A DNA stretch of 64,000 bases from Zanthoxylum bungeanum (GCA_019454045.1 SKCR01034824.1:33288-97287), one strand, 5' to 3'; positions 20,961-34,351 are shown, counted from the first letter of the stretch. Translations and numbers: made by a program. The notes: generated from the sequence alone by a model not told the origin.

Positions 20961-21966
20961 ATCATCATGCATAAATCAGTAACATGCAGAAAGTAATAAC
21001 ACACTAACGACTAAATCATGCTTAAATGCTTAAAAATAACATATTAACGACTAAATCATGCTTAAAACGCAAGGTTTGATGAAACGAAACATGTGAATCT
21101 CTCAAGTGGTACGTGACATTGTATCCCGAGTGCAAATCGCAATACCGTCCATTCGGATTCAGCTACAGAATTTACGTTCGGATTTCCATCCAATATACCA
21201 CAAGAGAGAACATATATTCCGTTCATCCGGAAATCACATCATGCACCAATCCACAATACTCATATGAAATAAAGTACTAAAATAAATGAAAATAAAGGAT
21301 AATAAATAAAGAAGGTGCCCTCAGGTCTAACCTCTTAAATCATCTCTCGAAAGTGCGGTATGCGGTTTTAAGAAGGGTTGATGCTCCGTAACTCTTCCGA
21401 TTCACTGGTTCAACATTTTCTCCGCTGTTTCGCTGTATGGGATGCTGTTTTCACTTTGTTTCGCTGCTGTTTTCGTACTGTTTTGCTGTTGTTCTGGGGT
21501 CGATTTTTGGGACTGTTTTGGGGTGTATTGGGTCACGGTTTTGGGGTATTTTTGGGACTGTTTTTGGTAATTAAGAAGGTGATTTATTTAATTTTGGAAT
21601 GAGATTTTTTTTAATTTAATTTGATTTAATTTAGTTTTATTTAATTTAATTTAATTTAATTGGATTTAATTTAATTTAATTTGTGACATGTGTTTTAAAT
21701 ATTTTTAATTATTTTTGGATGTGATTTAATGGGCTTGGGCTAGGTGGGCGTGTGGCTTTGGTTTTGGGCTAGGGATGTGTTTTAAAACAGAAGTCCAACA
21801 AGCAAACCCGAAGCTAAACAAGCGAATTAAATCCAATAAGATGTCAATTCCTGATTCTTCCCTTCCGACGTCCGTTTCCCGCGACTTCCACAATTTAAAG
21901 AGGTAGTGTCTCCATGTGAGACTCATCATCGGAACTTACATGTAAAAATGTAGTGCCTACACCTTC

Positions 21967-22131
21967 CGTGTGCTCCTTGGTGCAATTTGCCTATAAATGT
22001 CTCTGGTCGCCCCTTGGGTATGCTTATAATTTCCATCTACCGGTTCTTTTCTGGTGATTGTTTAGTTCTTTTTTGTCTCATGGCTTAAGTTCTCGGTATA
22101 TCCCTTATTCGCGGGGTGGTAGACTGGTCGC
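21967..22131 (-). other. LARD-like body segment between solo LTR and copia element 1
   Basis: About 160 bases of non-coding body sequence of the minus-strand LARD-like element. No open frame or motif recognised. It ends in GTCGC, matched by CTCGC at 32034-32038 on the far side of the copia insertion (four of five bases identical). Confidence 0.6.
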
Positions 22132-24149
22132 TGTTGGGTTTCTACGGTCCCTAGGATCGATTAAAGCAATGAAACATAAGTGCGAATACATCGAAGAAGT
22201 TACGGAATACTTACATCGAGCGGTTGAGCGATACGACGAAGAACAAAACTTTTTCTGCCCTTTGAGATGGCTCTCGGCATTCTGCAGTTTTTGGCTCCTC
22301 CAATTTGCGGTCATCACCTCCAAGTGTGCTCCATTGATGCTCCAAGCTCCAAGCTTCTCAAATGGTGATTCCAAGCTCACAAGTGGGTTTCCCTATCACC
22401 TTGTATGGACTCTAATGTGTGCTAGCACTCATGATTTTGTAACAAAATCATCACAATACTTCTTCCTTGCTCACGGTTTTTGAAGAACCAAAGAAGAGAA
22501 GAAAATGGCCTCTAAGGCCGAGAATGAGAGAGGGAGAGAGAGAGAGAATGGTGTTACTTGTTACAAAAATTGGTAATAGATTTTCTAAAAATCAAATACA
22601 TATTTTGCCACCAAAAAAGTCAAAGCAATAAAGCCTTCACCACTTCCATCAATCAATCAATCAAGTGACAAGTTGTCACATCACTCAAAGTGACTAATGA
22701 TTTGAAACTTGATGCGACTAGTGATTTGATGCTTGATGTGACTTGCGAGCCGCACTTGAATTCGAAATGCGAGTGCGCTTGAAAACACTCCCGGGCTCGG
22801 GTTCGCTAATTCTAAATTAACGAATTTTCCGTTGCGTCGTAATTAAATAATTATGCATAGCAAAATTACTATTCACATCGCTAACGAATTAATTCTAAAT
22901 TAACTCGTTTGCCCGAATTAAAATCTAATTTTAATTCCGCGTCGAAATCCAATTTCGTATAATATATCGGATATATTATTTTATCGATTAATTCCAAATT
23001 AATCGTTTTCTCTATTTTATTAATATTTTATCCCAGATAAAATATCTCTGTAGTTAATCCCAAATTAATTTTCTCCCTCATCTAATTAATCCCAGATTAA
23101 TAAAGTACGAGTCATACGTCATCGATGAATCTTCGGGAAACGACCCATGAGATCCCCGGATATGTTGGCAGTAAATACGGTCGTAGGACTATCCGAACAT
23201 GTACGTACCTAGTACTACGTTTATACCGATTTACAAGACAAGGTTGGCTTCTAGCAAAGCGCCATGCCTACCCAATTCTCCAGAAATATCCTTACAGGAA
23301 TATGTGATCTATATCAGGCGTAGTATACGTAGTATTACGTATTTCGATCCAGCATCAGATGTCACGTGCTAGGCCTGAGGCTGGAATTGTGTCTGCCCCG
23401 TACGAAGCACATATCGGATCTCTGGTAACTAGTCTCTATAATCGGATAAACATGACCTAGTCATAATATCCCGATAGCTGCAGCATATAAGAGAACGAGT
23501 TCCGTATCCTACGTGATCATCATCTCCACTATTACTGGAATGATACTTCCATCTCGACATCACACCCAACACACTACGATTCTCAATATACCCAGAAGAG
23601 GCATACACAGAACCTGTTAAAGCCCTGGACGACCAAAACCAAAGTACATTGATTGTCGCAAGTATTAGCGGTGCAAGTCTCCGGTTAAGACCAAATACAT
23701 GGACCCTGATTCGGACTTCCATAGACATACAATAATACTACCAATGGAATTCCGAAGGGTCTATCCAGAGCGAAGCTGTTTTCCGTACTATCGGTAAAAC
23801 ACAACCTCCTACTACACTTGCATGAGTATCTCATACCCAAATATATGAGAACTATACTGTTATGCCCTCACAACGCGCAAAAGTGTAATACTAGTCTTTT
23901 ACGCATTATCGATGTCCAATCTCGATAATACTCTGACTAGGGATATTTAATGATTAAACCTTCGTGGATTGATACTGTCTCATATCATCTCAATCCAGGA
24001 ACTAATCATAAGGACCTTTCATCATTTATACATCTTGGTGATCTAATCACAAATGATAAAAGAGCAATTTCCTTTGTCACAAAGTTAATTTGTACAACAA
24101 CACCATGATCTGTAAAAATAGTAACACTATGGGTCATAACTGTCCAACA
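22132..24149 (-). mobile_element. 3' LTR of copia element 1
   Basis: 2018 bp. By eye roughly 95% identical to 30026-32033 in the stretches compared (for example 22880-23150 against 30780-31050). Contains a (GA)n tract at about 22526-22548 and the 'cgtacgaagcacatatc' block shared by all family A LTRs. Confidence 0.92.
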
Positions 24150-25530
24150 ATCTCCCACTTGGCCTATAGCCAGTCACTCATGTGTCCTACACTCGAACTA
24201 TGTATGGTTCGCTCAAATTTCTGCTGAGGAAAGGCTTTTGTCAGTGGATTTGCATGATTATCATCTGATGCGATTTATACGATCATCACATCGCCATGAT
24301 GTATGATCCGAACAGATCAGATGAATAATCGAAGTATATATCTGGATCATTGATGAGACCATTAATTATTTAGCCTGTGCTGTAGCCTAGCTCAGCTGCT
24401 AACAAAACTATATATAATCTAATTAGATTTATTATCAATCCAGAAGGCTTCTATTGCTGCCTCAGCTGCAACAATAATCCACTTTTGTTGTTTATGCGGT
24501 AACAGTATCTTGCTTGGAAGATTTCCAGCTCACTGTTCCGTTATTCAAAATGTATAGTACCTTTGTTACGACTTATAGTCGTTTATATCGATTAGGAAAC
24601 TTGCAGAAGTGATCCCAGTCACTTCAAGTTCTCATTCTCCATAGCTTAAGACAACATCCTTAGATCCTCTAAGATACTTAAGGATGTTCTTAACATCAAT
24701 CCAATGACTATTACTTGGATTGGCTCGATTGTGACTCCATATGCTTAAAGCGTATGAGACACCAGGTCGCGTACATTTATTTCAATGTACGGGTTCTCGG
24801 AGAGTACTAACAACTTTAAATCTATCCCAGTAGATATTTATTCCTAGAATAAAGGTTGTTTCTCCTAAGAATTCTAAGAAGATTTTTCTCGAAAGCCAAG
24901 CTTTCACCGATTGTTTTATGGGAATATCATTTCCAAGAAATGACATGTCATCATTTTATAGGACATCACTGTCAGTGCGCTCCCACTACCCTCTTTATAT
25001 ATACAAGAATCATTTTCATTTTGAATTAAATCATATACCATTATGATTACATCAAAACGATAATTCCAAGAATGCAATGCTTGCTTCAATCCATCCATAG
25101 ATCGAATAACCTGCAAACCTTGTTTGCTAGTTATAGTACGACAAAACCGTCAGGATGTTGTAAACATCCTCAAAAAGGTTTCCGTTAAGGAAAGCGGTGT
25201 TGACGTTCAGCTGTCATATTTCATGAATGAAACATGCAGCATTAGCAAGCATTACCCAATGGATTTACCAATGGCTACAGGTAAAAGGTTTTGTCGTAAT
25301 CGACACAATGTTGATGACGATACCCTTTTCGATACAAGCACAGCTTAGTACGTTGGTATGTCGCCTTCCATGTATGTCTTCCTAGAAGACTCATATAGTA
25401 CCAATAGGTACAATGCCTTGCGGTACATCAACTAGTATCTAAACATAGTTGGTATACATGGAATCCATTTCGGATTTCATGGCACTTTGCCATAATCGGG
25501 AGTCGATACCTTGTATCACTTCCTCATACG
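24150..25530 (-). pseudogene. pol: Copia element 1 RNase H and reverse transcriptase remnants
   Basis: Minus-strand frames give GLKQALHSWNYRFD and DLIQNENDSCIYKEGSGSAL (25116-24916), equivalent to GLKQASRSWNQRFD and YDFIQNDDDPCVYKK in the intact relative at 63997-63716. The catalytic YVDD region is frameshifted. The part nearest the LTR matches 62748-63150, the RNase H region of the relative, with many indels. The start of RT (complement of about 25450-25520) still shows the block encoding W-Q-S-A-M-K-S-E. No usable reading frame remains. Confidence 0.8.
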
Positions 25531-28000
25531 TAGTCAGTTTGTATTCCTCAATAAGATTGACATCTTTATGAGGTGAGATCAGAAACCCATACCCCAAGTT
25601 GTTTTCTGAATCTCTCCGACTTACGCGGTTCTTGTGTATTCGAAGATTATTGGTATAGTTTCATCATTGATGAACTATTTGTGTTCCATTAAGGAATCAA
25701 TGCCTGGAATAGTATTACTCCGATTTTCATCGAGTTTTACTATCCTCCCACTTACCACTGCATATCGGTATTCCTCTTAGGAAAAACCACATGGTGAGCA
25801 ACAATTACATTGTTCTCTTGTGAGTTGTATAAGTACTATACTTTGATTTCCCTAGGATAACCTACAACTTGGTACTTATCCGATTTGGGTTCTAGTTTGG
25901 TATCATCCAAACATATGCCTAGCAATCCAAATCTTCAGGAATGAGAAAACCCAGTTTCTTTCCTGTTCATATCTAATATGAAATTCTGTCTAACAGATTT
26001 TTATGGAACCTTAATCTAAATAAGTTCTGCACTGTTTATGCGTATCCATTGAAGGAAATGGTAGCTCAGAGCGACTCATGATTAACCTTATCATGTCCAA
26101 CAAAATTCGGTCTCTCTATTCGGACACACCGTCAGGATGACGTGTTCCGGGAGGAGTCTTCATTGAAAGAATACTATACTCTTTCAAGTATACGAGAAAC
26201 TTATTGCTTAAGTATTTTCATCAAGGTCCAATCATGGTGTTTAATACTTTTGCCGATCTGTCTGACTATTTCGTGTCGAAACTATAAGAGTTTATGATTC
26301 GTGTTTCAAAAGAGACACATAACCATAATGCGATGCCACATCCGTAAAGGTCACGAAACATTCATATCCACCTCTAGCCTAGCTTGATATGGGCCCACTT
26401 ATGTCACTATGAACTAGGGCTAACAGATCGGTGGCACTTGCACTTTTACCAAGTAAAGGTGTTTTAGGCACTTTGCCCAATAAACTGGATTCGTAGACAT
26501 TATTTGAATGGAATCAAATTTGTCCTAGTATCCACTCTTCGAAAGTGTGGATATACGAGTCTTGTTAATTGTGTCCCAGACAATAATGCCACATACAAGT
26601 CTCTTCTAATCAAATCAGTTTGAGCTATTTGTTTGTCATGTCATATGTTTGAGATTTATTTATATTCAAAATATAAATACTGTTATTCACATCTAATATG
26701 TTTATCTCAATATCATCTTTATATAATGAAACACTTTAGTGTTTTAGAATATAAAGGTATATCCGCAATGGATTAAACCCTGATATAGAGATCATGTATC
26801 TAGTCAAACTAGTTACATTTTAACAGTTTCGTAATTTAAGTACACACCCGAAGGGTTGTTCCTAAACTTAGGTATCTACGGTTAAAACAGCGACTCACGT
26901 CCCGTTTCCTATTCGTAGATTAATCTCAACTGAAGTCAGTATCCTGATCATAGCAGATTCTGCACACCAGTACATATTTATGTTCCACATCCAGTATCTA
27001 AAATCCAATTGTAATACTAGCAGTGAACATATTTTATGAAAAATTTATTTGAACTCAGAGCCTTGCCCGTTCTTCAATTCCTTCATGTCTGCCTTGTCCA
27101 TACGGCAGTCACGCTTCCGTGTCCCCGTTTGCCATAATTAGGCAGACATTTTGGGATATGTCATTTATCTTCATAGAAGATTATAATGAATTTGCCTTTG
27201 CCCATTTCCACACTCCAGAAGCCTTTGGCCAAGCCTTGGCCTTCCGGAATGTCGAAATAAGATGCGCTTTGTGCTTCTTGCCTTATTGCAAACTTTGGCT
27301 TTGACTCATTGAGTATAGCCATTAACTCTCCAAGAGTTTACTATTGCAATTTATAGTACTTCTAAGATCTAAGAATAGATCTATGAAGATCCTTCAATTT
27401 CTTTATCATACTTTAAGGATCTAATCCTTAGTTCTGATTAAGAATTAAAGAGTCTATTTGGCAAGCATATTTGATTAAGCACTAAAGTTATCATCACATG
27501 AATCTTCCAAAGATTATGTTCTACTATTTGCTTAACTCCGGGCTTAGGCCTAAGATGTTATTTTATCCAATAAAGTAACTTCTTAGTTTTCAAGACTACC
27601 CTGAAATTTTATTCCCAATTTGAAAATTAAAGTCGTTTAAATACATTTTCACCTAGGATTATGTTTTAAACACTAATCTTTCAATTTATCTTGATTCTAA
27701 TAGTCCAACTATTTAATCAACGATTTTAGGTACTATATTATAATGATTACTATAGTCTAACTATATAATCAACTATAATTTAATAGGTTAATTCAATCAT
27801 ATTGATTACTATAATCCAATTATAAAATCAACTATTAATTGAAATAGTTTGAATACAGTCCAACTGTTCAATTAAAACAACTATTAAATATTAGTCCAAC
27901 TAATAAATAATTTATTTGACGTAATATTTGAAATGGGGGCGTATGGCAAGTTACTAAACGAATATTGCAAATTTAATACTTGTCTCCCACTATTTTTCGG
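25531..28000 (-). pseudogene. gag-pol: Copia element 1 gag, protease and integrase remnants
   Basis: On the minus strand, protease is seen as NWILDTGCGT (complement of about 26970-27005), keeping the catalytic DTG. Integrase is seen as LVHSDISGPI and ARGGYECFVTFT (complement of about 26340-26440), with the first catalytic Asp present. The zinc knuckle is reduced to NYGKRGHG then KRDC in another frame (complement of about 27070-27130). Frameshifts and stops are frequent throughout. Gag N terminus not located. Confidence 0.65.
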
Positions 28001-30008
28001 CGAGCCTATAACCCTCTGTCGAGTACTCGGGAAACCTTGTTTCTTAGTGGGCTAGTATCCCGTTAAATAACACACAATCTTGACTTTGGCCAACAAATTG
28101 TATGATAATTAACTAGGTAGATCTCTAAGATCAATTGGATCCCATCCAATTCCTAGATCCAGTAGGTGGACATCCAAGTCCGAAACATATATCTCATATA
28201 TGCCAATATATCCAATATATTGCCTAACCTTTTTCCTCTAAATCAACTAAGCCTTGGATTTGGCACAACAAACTTAGTGATCCCAGTTAAGCGTGACCCA
28301 TTAACCTTGGAAAACTTCGTAATCAATGTCGATGGATAAGAAGTGATCTTGAATTTGGCCAACAAATCACAACTTGGACAAGACACCAATATGGAACAAA
28401 GCCTTCGTGATTCAAACACATCCTCGACGGACAAAGGTCTTGACTTTGGCAAACAAACCAATGCCAGTCTTGGATCTTGAGTAAGAATCACTCAATGGAA
28501 GGAAAAATGCTTAATATTTTGTGAGGGTTTTTCGCGTGCAAATTGGCAACCAATTTATTATCTTTGTTAAGGTCTCATCATAATACACCCTTAAACATGC
28601 ATTCTAAACACATAATAAGGCGCGTAAAATAAATAATAATGATATGCGGATGGATACTTAACACATTATTCCTAGAACAAATCTCTCTCTTTCCTCTCTC
28701 CCGCTAGCACAAGTATTACTTCTACCCGTTACATAACACTTCTAAAGAAACCTCATTTACATTGAGGGGAATAGGTGAGAAGAGAAATACATAGAGTAAA
28801 GAGGTAATAGGCTGGACACGCAGGTCCAATTAATAAATTCTAAATTTATTACAACAATTTCCAAAATTGCCCCACCCGTCTAATATCCATCTGATATACA
28901 TTATTCATGCATCGCAACCATGTATTCACACAAGCATGTTATCAATTAATCTAATCCAATTAATTAATCTGATAATTAATGACCATCCAATGTTCAAACA
29001 ACGATTTGATTTTGCGCGAGTCCAACTCGTTTTTCGAATAAGTACTCAAAGTACGAATTCTTGAATTAAATTAAACTACAACATTAAATCCAATTTAATT
29101 TGCATTTAATACTAATTCATTTATTTAATTCCAAATTAAATATTACACGTTATTAACGAACCTCTACGACTTAGATTCCAAATCTAATCGTTACGGGTCT
29201 CAAAGCCCGATTAACATCCAATGTTAATTTAATTAAAGTCCAATGGGCTTTCATTACTTTCATAAGGCATGGACTTTTGGTCAACTTGGGTCAAACCCAA
29301 AGACTAAAGCCCATTTAAAGGAATCACCCTTATGTGTCTAGAAACCAATTTAGGCCCATTAGACCCAATTAAAATTAAAGGTCTATTAGTCATAATTGGA
29401 CTTTATGGATATGGTTTTGGGCCCAACTGGGTCCAACCAATTTTCCTAAACCAATCTTGGTACAACCAAGCCCATTAAAGCCCAATTACAACTTTCCAAG
29501 CCCAAATCCAATTTAAGCCCAACATAATTAAATTCCAAAATTCCAATTTCACAATTTAATTATTCAAAGTGTAATGCCATAATTAATCACCCAATTAACA
29601 TTTCCAAAACATCAATTAGCCTAATTAATTATGCTCATTAACATCAAAACATGTCCAACACATTTTAAACAAAAATCAAACCCAATTTCATGCTTAATAC
29701 TCACGGCATTTTGGGTATTTTTGTTCGATTCCGAATTCAATCCAATTAAATCCTAATCAACATTACCCAATTGTTTTCAAACTCATCCAATGATCAAAAA
29801 CATAAAATACCATGAGTTTAGGGTATCATGAAGATTCGACCAAGCCACAAAAAATTGGGGAAAATTGTTCCAAATCAAATTTCATGAAATTGATCCAATC
29901 CAACTTCAATAAAACATCATTTAAGCATACTCAATCAATTAATTATATCAAATCATACTCAAAATGAATTTACCCAATTTTAACCCTAAGTTCAAGTTTC
30001 ATGCTTCA
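28001..30008 (-). other. Long non-coding leader of copia element 1
   Basis: About 2 kb between the primer site and the recognisable gag. A short motif, CTTGAMTTTGGCMAACAAA, occurs three times (near 28078, 28348, 28438). The stretch 29190-29540 is dense in GCCCA/GCCCAA motifs and AATTAA. No open frame is supported; the short ORFs are incidental. Confidence 0.6.
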
Positions 30009-30024
30009 ACTCGCTCTGATAACA
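30009..30024 (-). other. Primer binding site of copia element 1
   Basis: The complement reads TGTTATCAGAGCGAGT, next to the 5' LTR with one spacer base. It matches the 3' end complement of plant initiator-Met tRNA (TGGTATCAGAGC) with one mismatch. Confidence 0.8.
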
Positions 30025-30025
30025 T

Positions 30026-32033
30026 TGTTGGGTTTCTATGGTCCCGAGGATCGATTAAAGCAATGAAACATAAGTGCGAATACATCGAAGAAGTTGCGGA
30101 ATACTTACATCGAGCGGTTGACCGATACGACGAAGAACAAAACTTTTTCTGCCCTTTGAGATGACTCTCGGCATTCTACAGTTTTTGGCTCCTCCAATTT
30201 GCGGTCATCACCTCCAAGTGTGCTCCATTGATGCTCCAAGCTCCAAGCTTCTCAAATGGTGATTCCAAGCTCACAAGTGGGTTTCCCTATCACCTTGTAT
30301 GGACTCTAATGTGTGCTAGCACTCATGATTTTGTAACAAAATCATCACAATACTTCTTCCTTGCTCACGGTTTTTGAAGAACCAGAGAAGAGAAGAAAAT
30401 GGCCTCTAAGGCCGAGAATGAGAGAGAGAGAGAGAGAGAATGGTGTTACTTGTTATAAAAAATTGGTAATAGATTTTCTAAAAATCAAATACATATTTTG
30501 CCACCAAAAAAGTCAAAGCAATAAAGCCTTCAACCATTTCCATAAATCAATCAATCAAGTGACAAGTTGTCACATCACTCAAAGTGACTAATGATTTGAT
30601 GCTTGATGCAATTAGTGATTTGACGCTTGATGTGACTTGCGAGCCGCACTTGAATTCGAAATGCGAGTGCGCTCGCAAACACTCCCGGGCTCGGGTTCAC
30701 TAATTCTAAATTAACAAATTTTCCGTTGCATCGTAATTAAATAATTATGCCTAGCAAAATTACTATTCACGTCGCTAACGAATTAATTCTAAATTAACTC
30801 GTTCGCCCGAATTAAAATCTAATTTTAATTCCGCATCGAAATCCAATTTCGTATAATATATCGAATATATTATTTTATCGATTAATTCCAAATTAATCGT
30901 TTTCTCTCTTTTATTAATATTTTATCCCAGATAAAATATCTCTGTAATTAATCCCATATTAATTTTCTCTCTCATCTAATTAATCTTAGATTAATAAAGT
31001 GCGAGTCATACGTCATCGGTGAATCTTCGGGAAGCGACCCATGAGATCCCCGGATATGTTGGTAGTAAATACGGTCGTCAGACTATCCGAACACGTACGT
31101 ACCTAGTACTACGTTTATAGCGATTTACAGGACAAGATTTGCTTCTGAAAAGCGCCATGCCTACCCAATTCTCCAGAAATATCCTTACAGGAATATGTGA
31201 TCTATATTAGGCGTAGTATACGTAGTATTACATATTTCGATCCAACATCGGATGTCACGTGCTAGGCTTGGGGCTGGAATTGTGTCTGCCCCGTACGAAG
31301 CACATATCAGATCTCTGGTAACTAATCTCTATAATCAGATAAACATGACCTAGTCATAATATCCCAATAGCTACAACATATAAGAGAACGAGTTACGTAT
31401 CCTACGTGATCATCATCTCCTCTATTACTGGAGTGATACTTCCATCTCGACATCACACCCAACACACTACGATTCTCAATATACCCAGAAGAGGCGTACA
31501 CAGAACCTGTTAAAGCCCTGGACGACCAAAACCAAAGTACATTGATTGTCGCAAGTATTAGCGGTGCAAGTATCAGGTTAAGACCAAATACACCTACCCT
31601 GATTCGAACTTCCATAGACACATAGTAATACTACCAATTGAATTCTGAGGGGTCTATCTAGAGCTTCCGTACCATCGGTAAAACACAACCTCCTACTACA
31701 CTTGCATGAGTATCCCATACCCAAATATATGAGAACTATACTGTTATGCCCTCACAACGCGCACAAGTGTAATACTAGTCTTTTACGCATTATCGATGTC
31801 CAATCTCGATAATACTCTGACTAGGGATATTTAATGATTAAACCTTCGTGGATTGATACTGTCTCATATCATCTCAATCCAGGAACTAATCATAAGGACC
31901 TTTCATCATTTATACATCTTGGTGATCTAATCACAAATGATAAAAGAGCAATTTCCTTTGTCACATAGTTAATTTGTACAACAACACCATGATCTGTATA
32001 AATAGTGACGCTATGGGTCATAACTATCCAACA
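30026..32033 (-). mobile_element. 5' LTR of copia element 1
   Basis: 2008 bp, TGTTGGGTTTCTATGG to CTATCCAACA on the plus strand. A (GA)n tract lies at about 30418-30440. Followed by CTCGC, the degenerate partner of GTCGC before 22132. Confidence 0.92.
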
Positions 32034-34330
32034 CTCGCCCCCAGACTTGGCTTAGCTTTCCGCTCTCTACTGTTTGCACTAGGTCAAGGTGGACTACATG
32101 ATGTGGTATTTCATATCAACATACTATATTACATGTTACAAAATAGTCTTAATAGTTATACATAATATTATCCTCAAGGAATGCCCAGTAATGAACCAGA
32201 GAACGTTCAAAACACTCAATGCAACTCAAATCCAAGTCTTTGAATAAATGATCTAAACCAGACTCAAAGTGTGTGTGTGCAAAGGGTCATTTGCAGATTC
32301 ATCCCCAAGTAAGCAAACTCGATGATTTCGTCAAAAAATTGGGATCGATGGGTCAAACCAACCTAGATGTCTCAATTATGCCTGCAGTTGCTTTTCTGTG
32401 CTCAATGTGGTATGGTTCTCTTTCTCTTTTGTCTCTCTCTTTTTTTCTTTTCGTTTTGAACTTCTTTTTTTTTTTTCAACACACCTACCCTTTAAGGTAG
32501 CATTTCTCCTCATGGTGGTCCTAATACTCGCCCATGGGTAGCTTCATGCTTATCGGTTATAGGTGGTTTAATTCTTTTCCCTAGAGACTTTTCTTTTATT
32601 TTCAACCATACCACACATCATAACACAAGCAAATCAGGATAGACATTTAGTCGAACGGTCATTCATCGACCTACAATTTCTTCAACTAGTCACTTTGCTA
32701 ACTACTCAGGTTTTCACTGTTAAGAACTTATAATTAAGTGCTTACAAGTCTAACATAGATCAACTACTCAAAACATCAGATAAAAGTACATCAAGAGTTT
32801 ATCGTTTTTAAGATTTCACCCTAAAGTAATCAATTTCATCATCGGACTTATGCCTAACTATTAGGGACAAACAACAAAATTTTTTTCTTTTTTTTTTCTT
32901 TTTTTTACAACAATTTTTTTTACAATGGTCTCTCTATCCTTGCCATAAAGTTTTCTGTTCCTCGGTCTCATTTTCCTCAATATCTATGTTTGCTAAACTT
33001 TTCTTGACAAATCTCTCATTTTCTCACCCAACGAATATCTATGATGGCTTTTAAGACACAAAGGTTAACATGATGCGTGTATGCATGAGATGCATGAGAT
33101 GTAAGTGGTTATCCAAACAACATATATTCTTCCGACCTTATATCTCCCACACTCGTGGTATGTCCATTTCTGTCCTAGGTATGGCTTATTTTATGCACCA
33201 ATGTGGGGTACACAAAATCGTTCTCTCCTATGCTACAAAGACGAACCTTGGCTACCTCAGTCCCTTTCCATCGGTAAAAGACAAAGACTGCCCATTTACA
33301 ACATGGACTAAGCCGATGCCATTATCTAGAAATGACGAATTGGGCTTTCGACGATTGTGGTCATGAGGATGAACTTAGAAGCATCCAAAAGTATGCGAAT
33401 ATGCCATAACAAGGCGTATCCTTTCTGGATGAAAGCCAGTGCGGATATCGAACTCGTGCTTCTAGCATATTTGGATCATGTTTGGACTTTCTAAACCATC
33501 AAGGTTTTCATACAAGTGGGCCCATTATCATTTCAAAGAATTCAATCATATTAATGCGAGGTGTAAACTTGTCCCAATTGAAAAAGGCCCAACAGGTTTA
33601 CACTTTTACAATAACGTGGCTAAAAAGCTTCAAATGATAGGGGCCCAAACACAAAGTGGCCCAACGGCATTTTAGAAGCTTTTGGCCCAATCGTCATAAG
33701 ACACAAACTCGTCCCAGTTTAAATGGCCCAACAAGTCCACATCTCATGACAAAAAGGTCCAAATAAATTCAAATGATGATGGTCCCAAACACAAGCAAAA
33801 AGGGTGGCTTCTATAGGTCATACAACTATGGTTCACATGCGGGTTTATAGGGGTATAGACAAAGGCTCTCGCCGGTGAAGGGTTGCACAGAACTAGGTCT
33901 CCCCACTCAAGGGTCCGGAAGACCAAGTGAGCGCACTTTTTTTTATACACTAAGGTACGTGCCAATGAGTGATGATACATGAATGATTGTCAAATGGATT
34001 TCTTATTGAAGATTCCCCAGAGGGAGGGTGGAGCGAACTCTCTTAAATACCCTTGCCTCTAAGGCTCTTATCGCATTGGTGACAGGAATAAACAATAGGT
34101 CCTCCAAATTAGTCCATCACGGTAAACACTGAGTAAATGATTATCTAGACGTCTTCACATCTTTTCCTTTTGGCTATGAAAAGGTAGTGAGTGAAGGAAG
34201 ACACCAAATCATTACCCAGCTTTAATAATGCCTTTGGTTAAACCCCTTGGTTCCAACCCGCTTGTAGACATGGTTAACTAAAGCAAAAATCACAAACATT
34301 ACAAGACATTATTTCGGGGCCGATTCTCTA
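32034..34330 (-). other. 5' non-coding body of the LARD-like element
   Basis: Between copia element 1 and the LARD primer site. No gag or pol similarity in either strand. Poly-T tracts lie at about 32461-32480 and 32877-32925. GGCCCAA-type motifs are frequent at 33515-33790. The last part (about 33978-34240) is the reverse complement of sequence in the leader of copia element 2 (41755-42045). In the sense of each element the two copies run the same way. Confidence 0.65.
33978..34240 (-). repeat. Leader module shared with copia element 2
   Basis: On the minus strand this reads GGTAATGATTTGGTGTCTTC, CTTCACTCACTACC, then GGACCTATTGTTTATTCCTG, GAGTTCGCTCCACCCTCCCT and ATCCATTTGACA. The plus strand at 41755-42045 carries the same blocks in the same order with few differences (for example GGATCTATTGTTTATTCCTG). 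It starts about 90 bases after the LARD primer site. Confidence 0.85.
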
Positions 34331-34348
34331 TCCCCAGTGGAGTCGCCA
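34331..34348 (-). other. Primer binding site of the LARD-like element
   Basis: The complement reads TGGCGACTCCACTGGGGA, three bases from the 5' LTR end. I recognise this as the type used by Ogre/Tat elements and attributed to tRNA-Arg; the tRNA assignment is not verified here. Confidence 0.7.
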
Positions 34349-34351
34349 GAT

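Larger units (their letters stand above)
18965..21961 (-). mobile_element. Solo LTR related to the LARD-like element, TSD CCTTC
   Basis: Starts TTTAGGACACAG (first TG mutated to TT) and ends AGTGCCTACA. CCTTC is found immediately on both sides (18960-18964 and 21962-21966). The ends and the first 150 bases clearly match the LARD LTRs ('ctgttccgggctcgtggcccgg', 'gagtcgccaccc'), but overall divergence is greater and the length is 2997 bp against about 2300. The extra length is mostly two internal tandem arrays (19530-19935 and 20050-20960). No internal element sequence remains, so it is a solo LTR of a sister family that inserted into the LARD body. Confidence 0.88.
22132..32033 (-). mobile_element. 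Copia element 1 (family A), full length but decayed
   Basis: LTRs at 22132-24149 and 30026-32033 have TGTTGGGTTTCT...CCAACA ends. The primer site on the minus strand reads TGTTATCAGAGCGAGT (complement of 30009-30024), one base off the initiator-Met tRNA complement TGGTATCAGAGC. The polypurine tract is the complement of ATCTCCCACTT (24150-24160). Outer flanks are GTCGC and CTCGC. The body of 5.9 kb has gag, protease, integrase, RT and RNase H remnants in the normal copia order on the minus strand, all heavily damaged. A long leader of about 2 kb precedes gag. Confidence 0.92.

Noticed and set aside
22058..22483. 141-codon ORF spanning the LARD body and copia LTR
   Set aside because: It crosses the insertion junction at 22132 and repeats in part at 29964-30164 in the other LTR; no family recognised.
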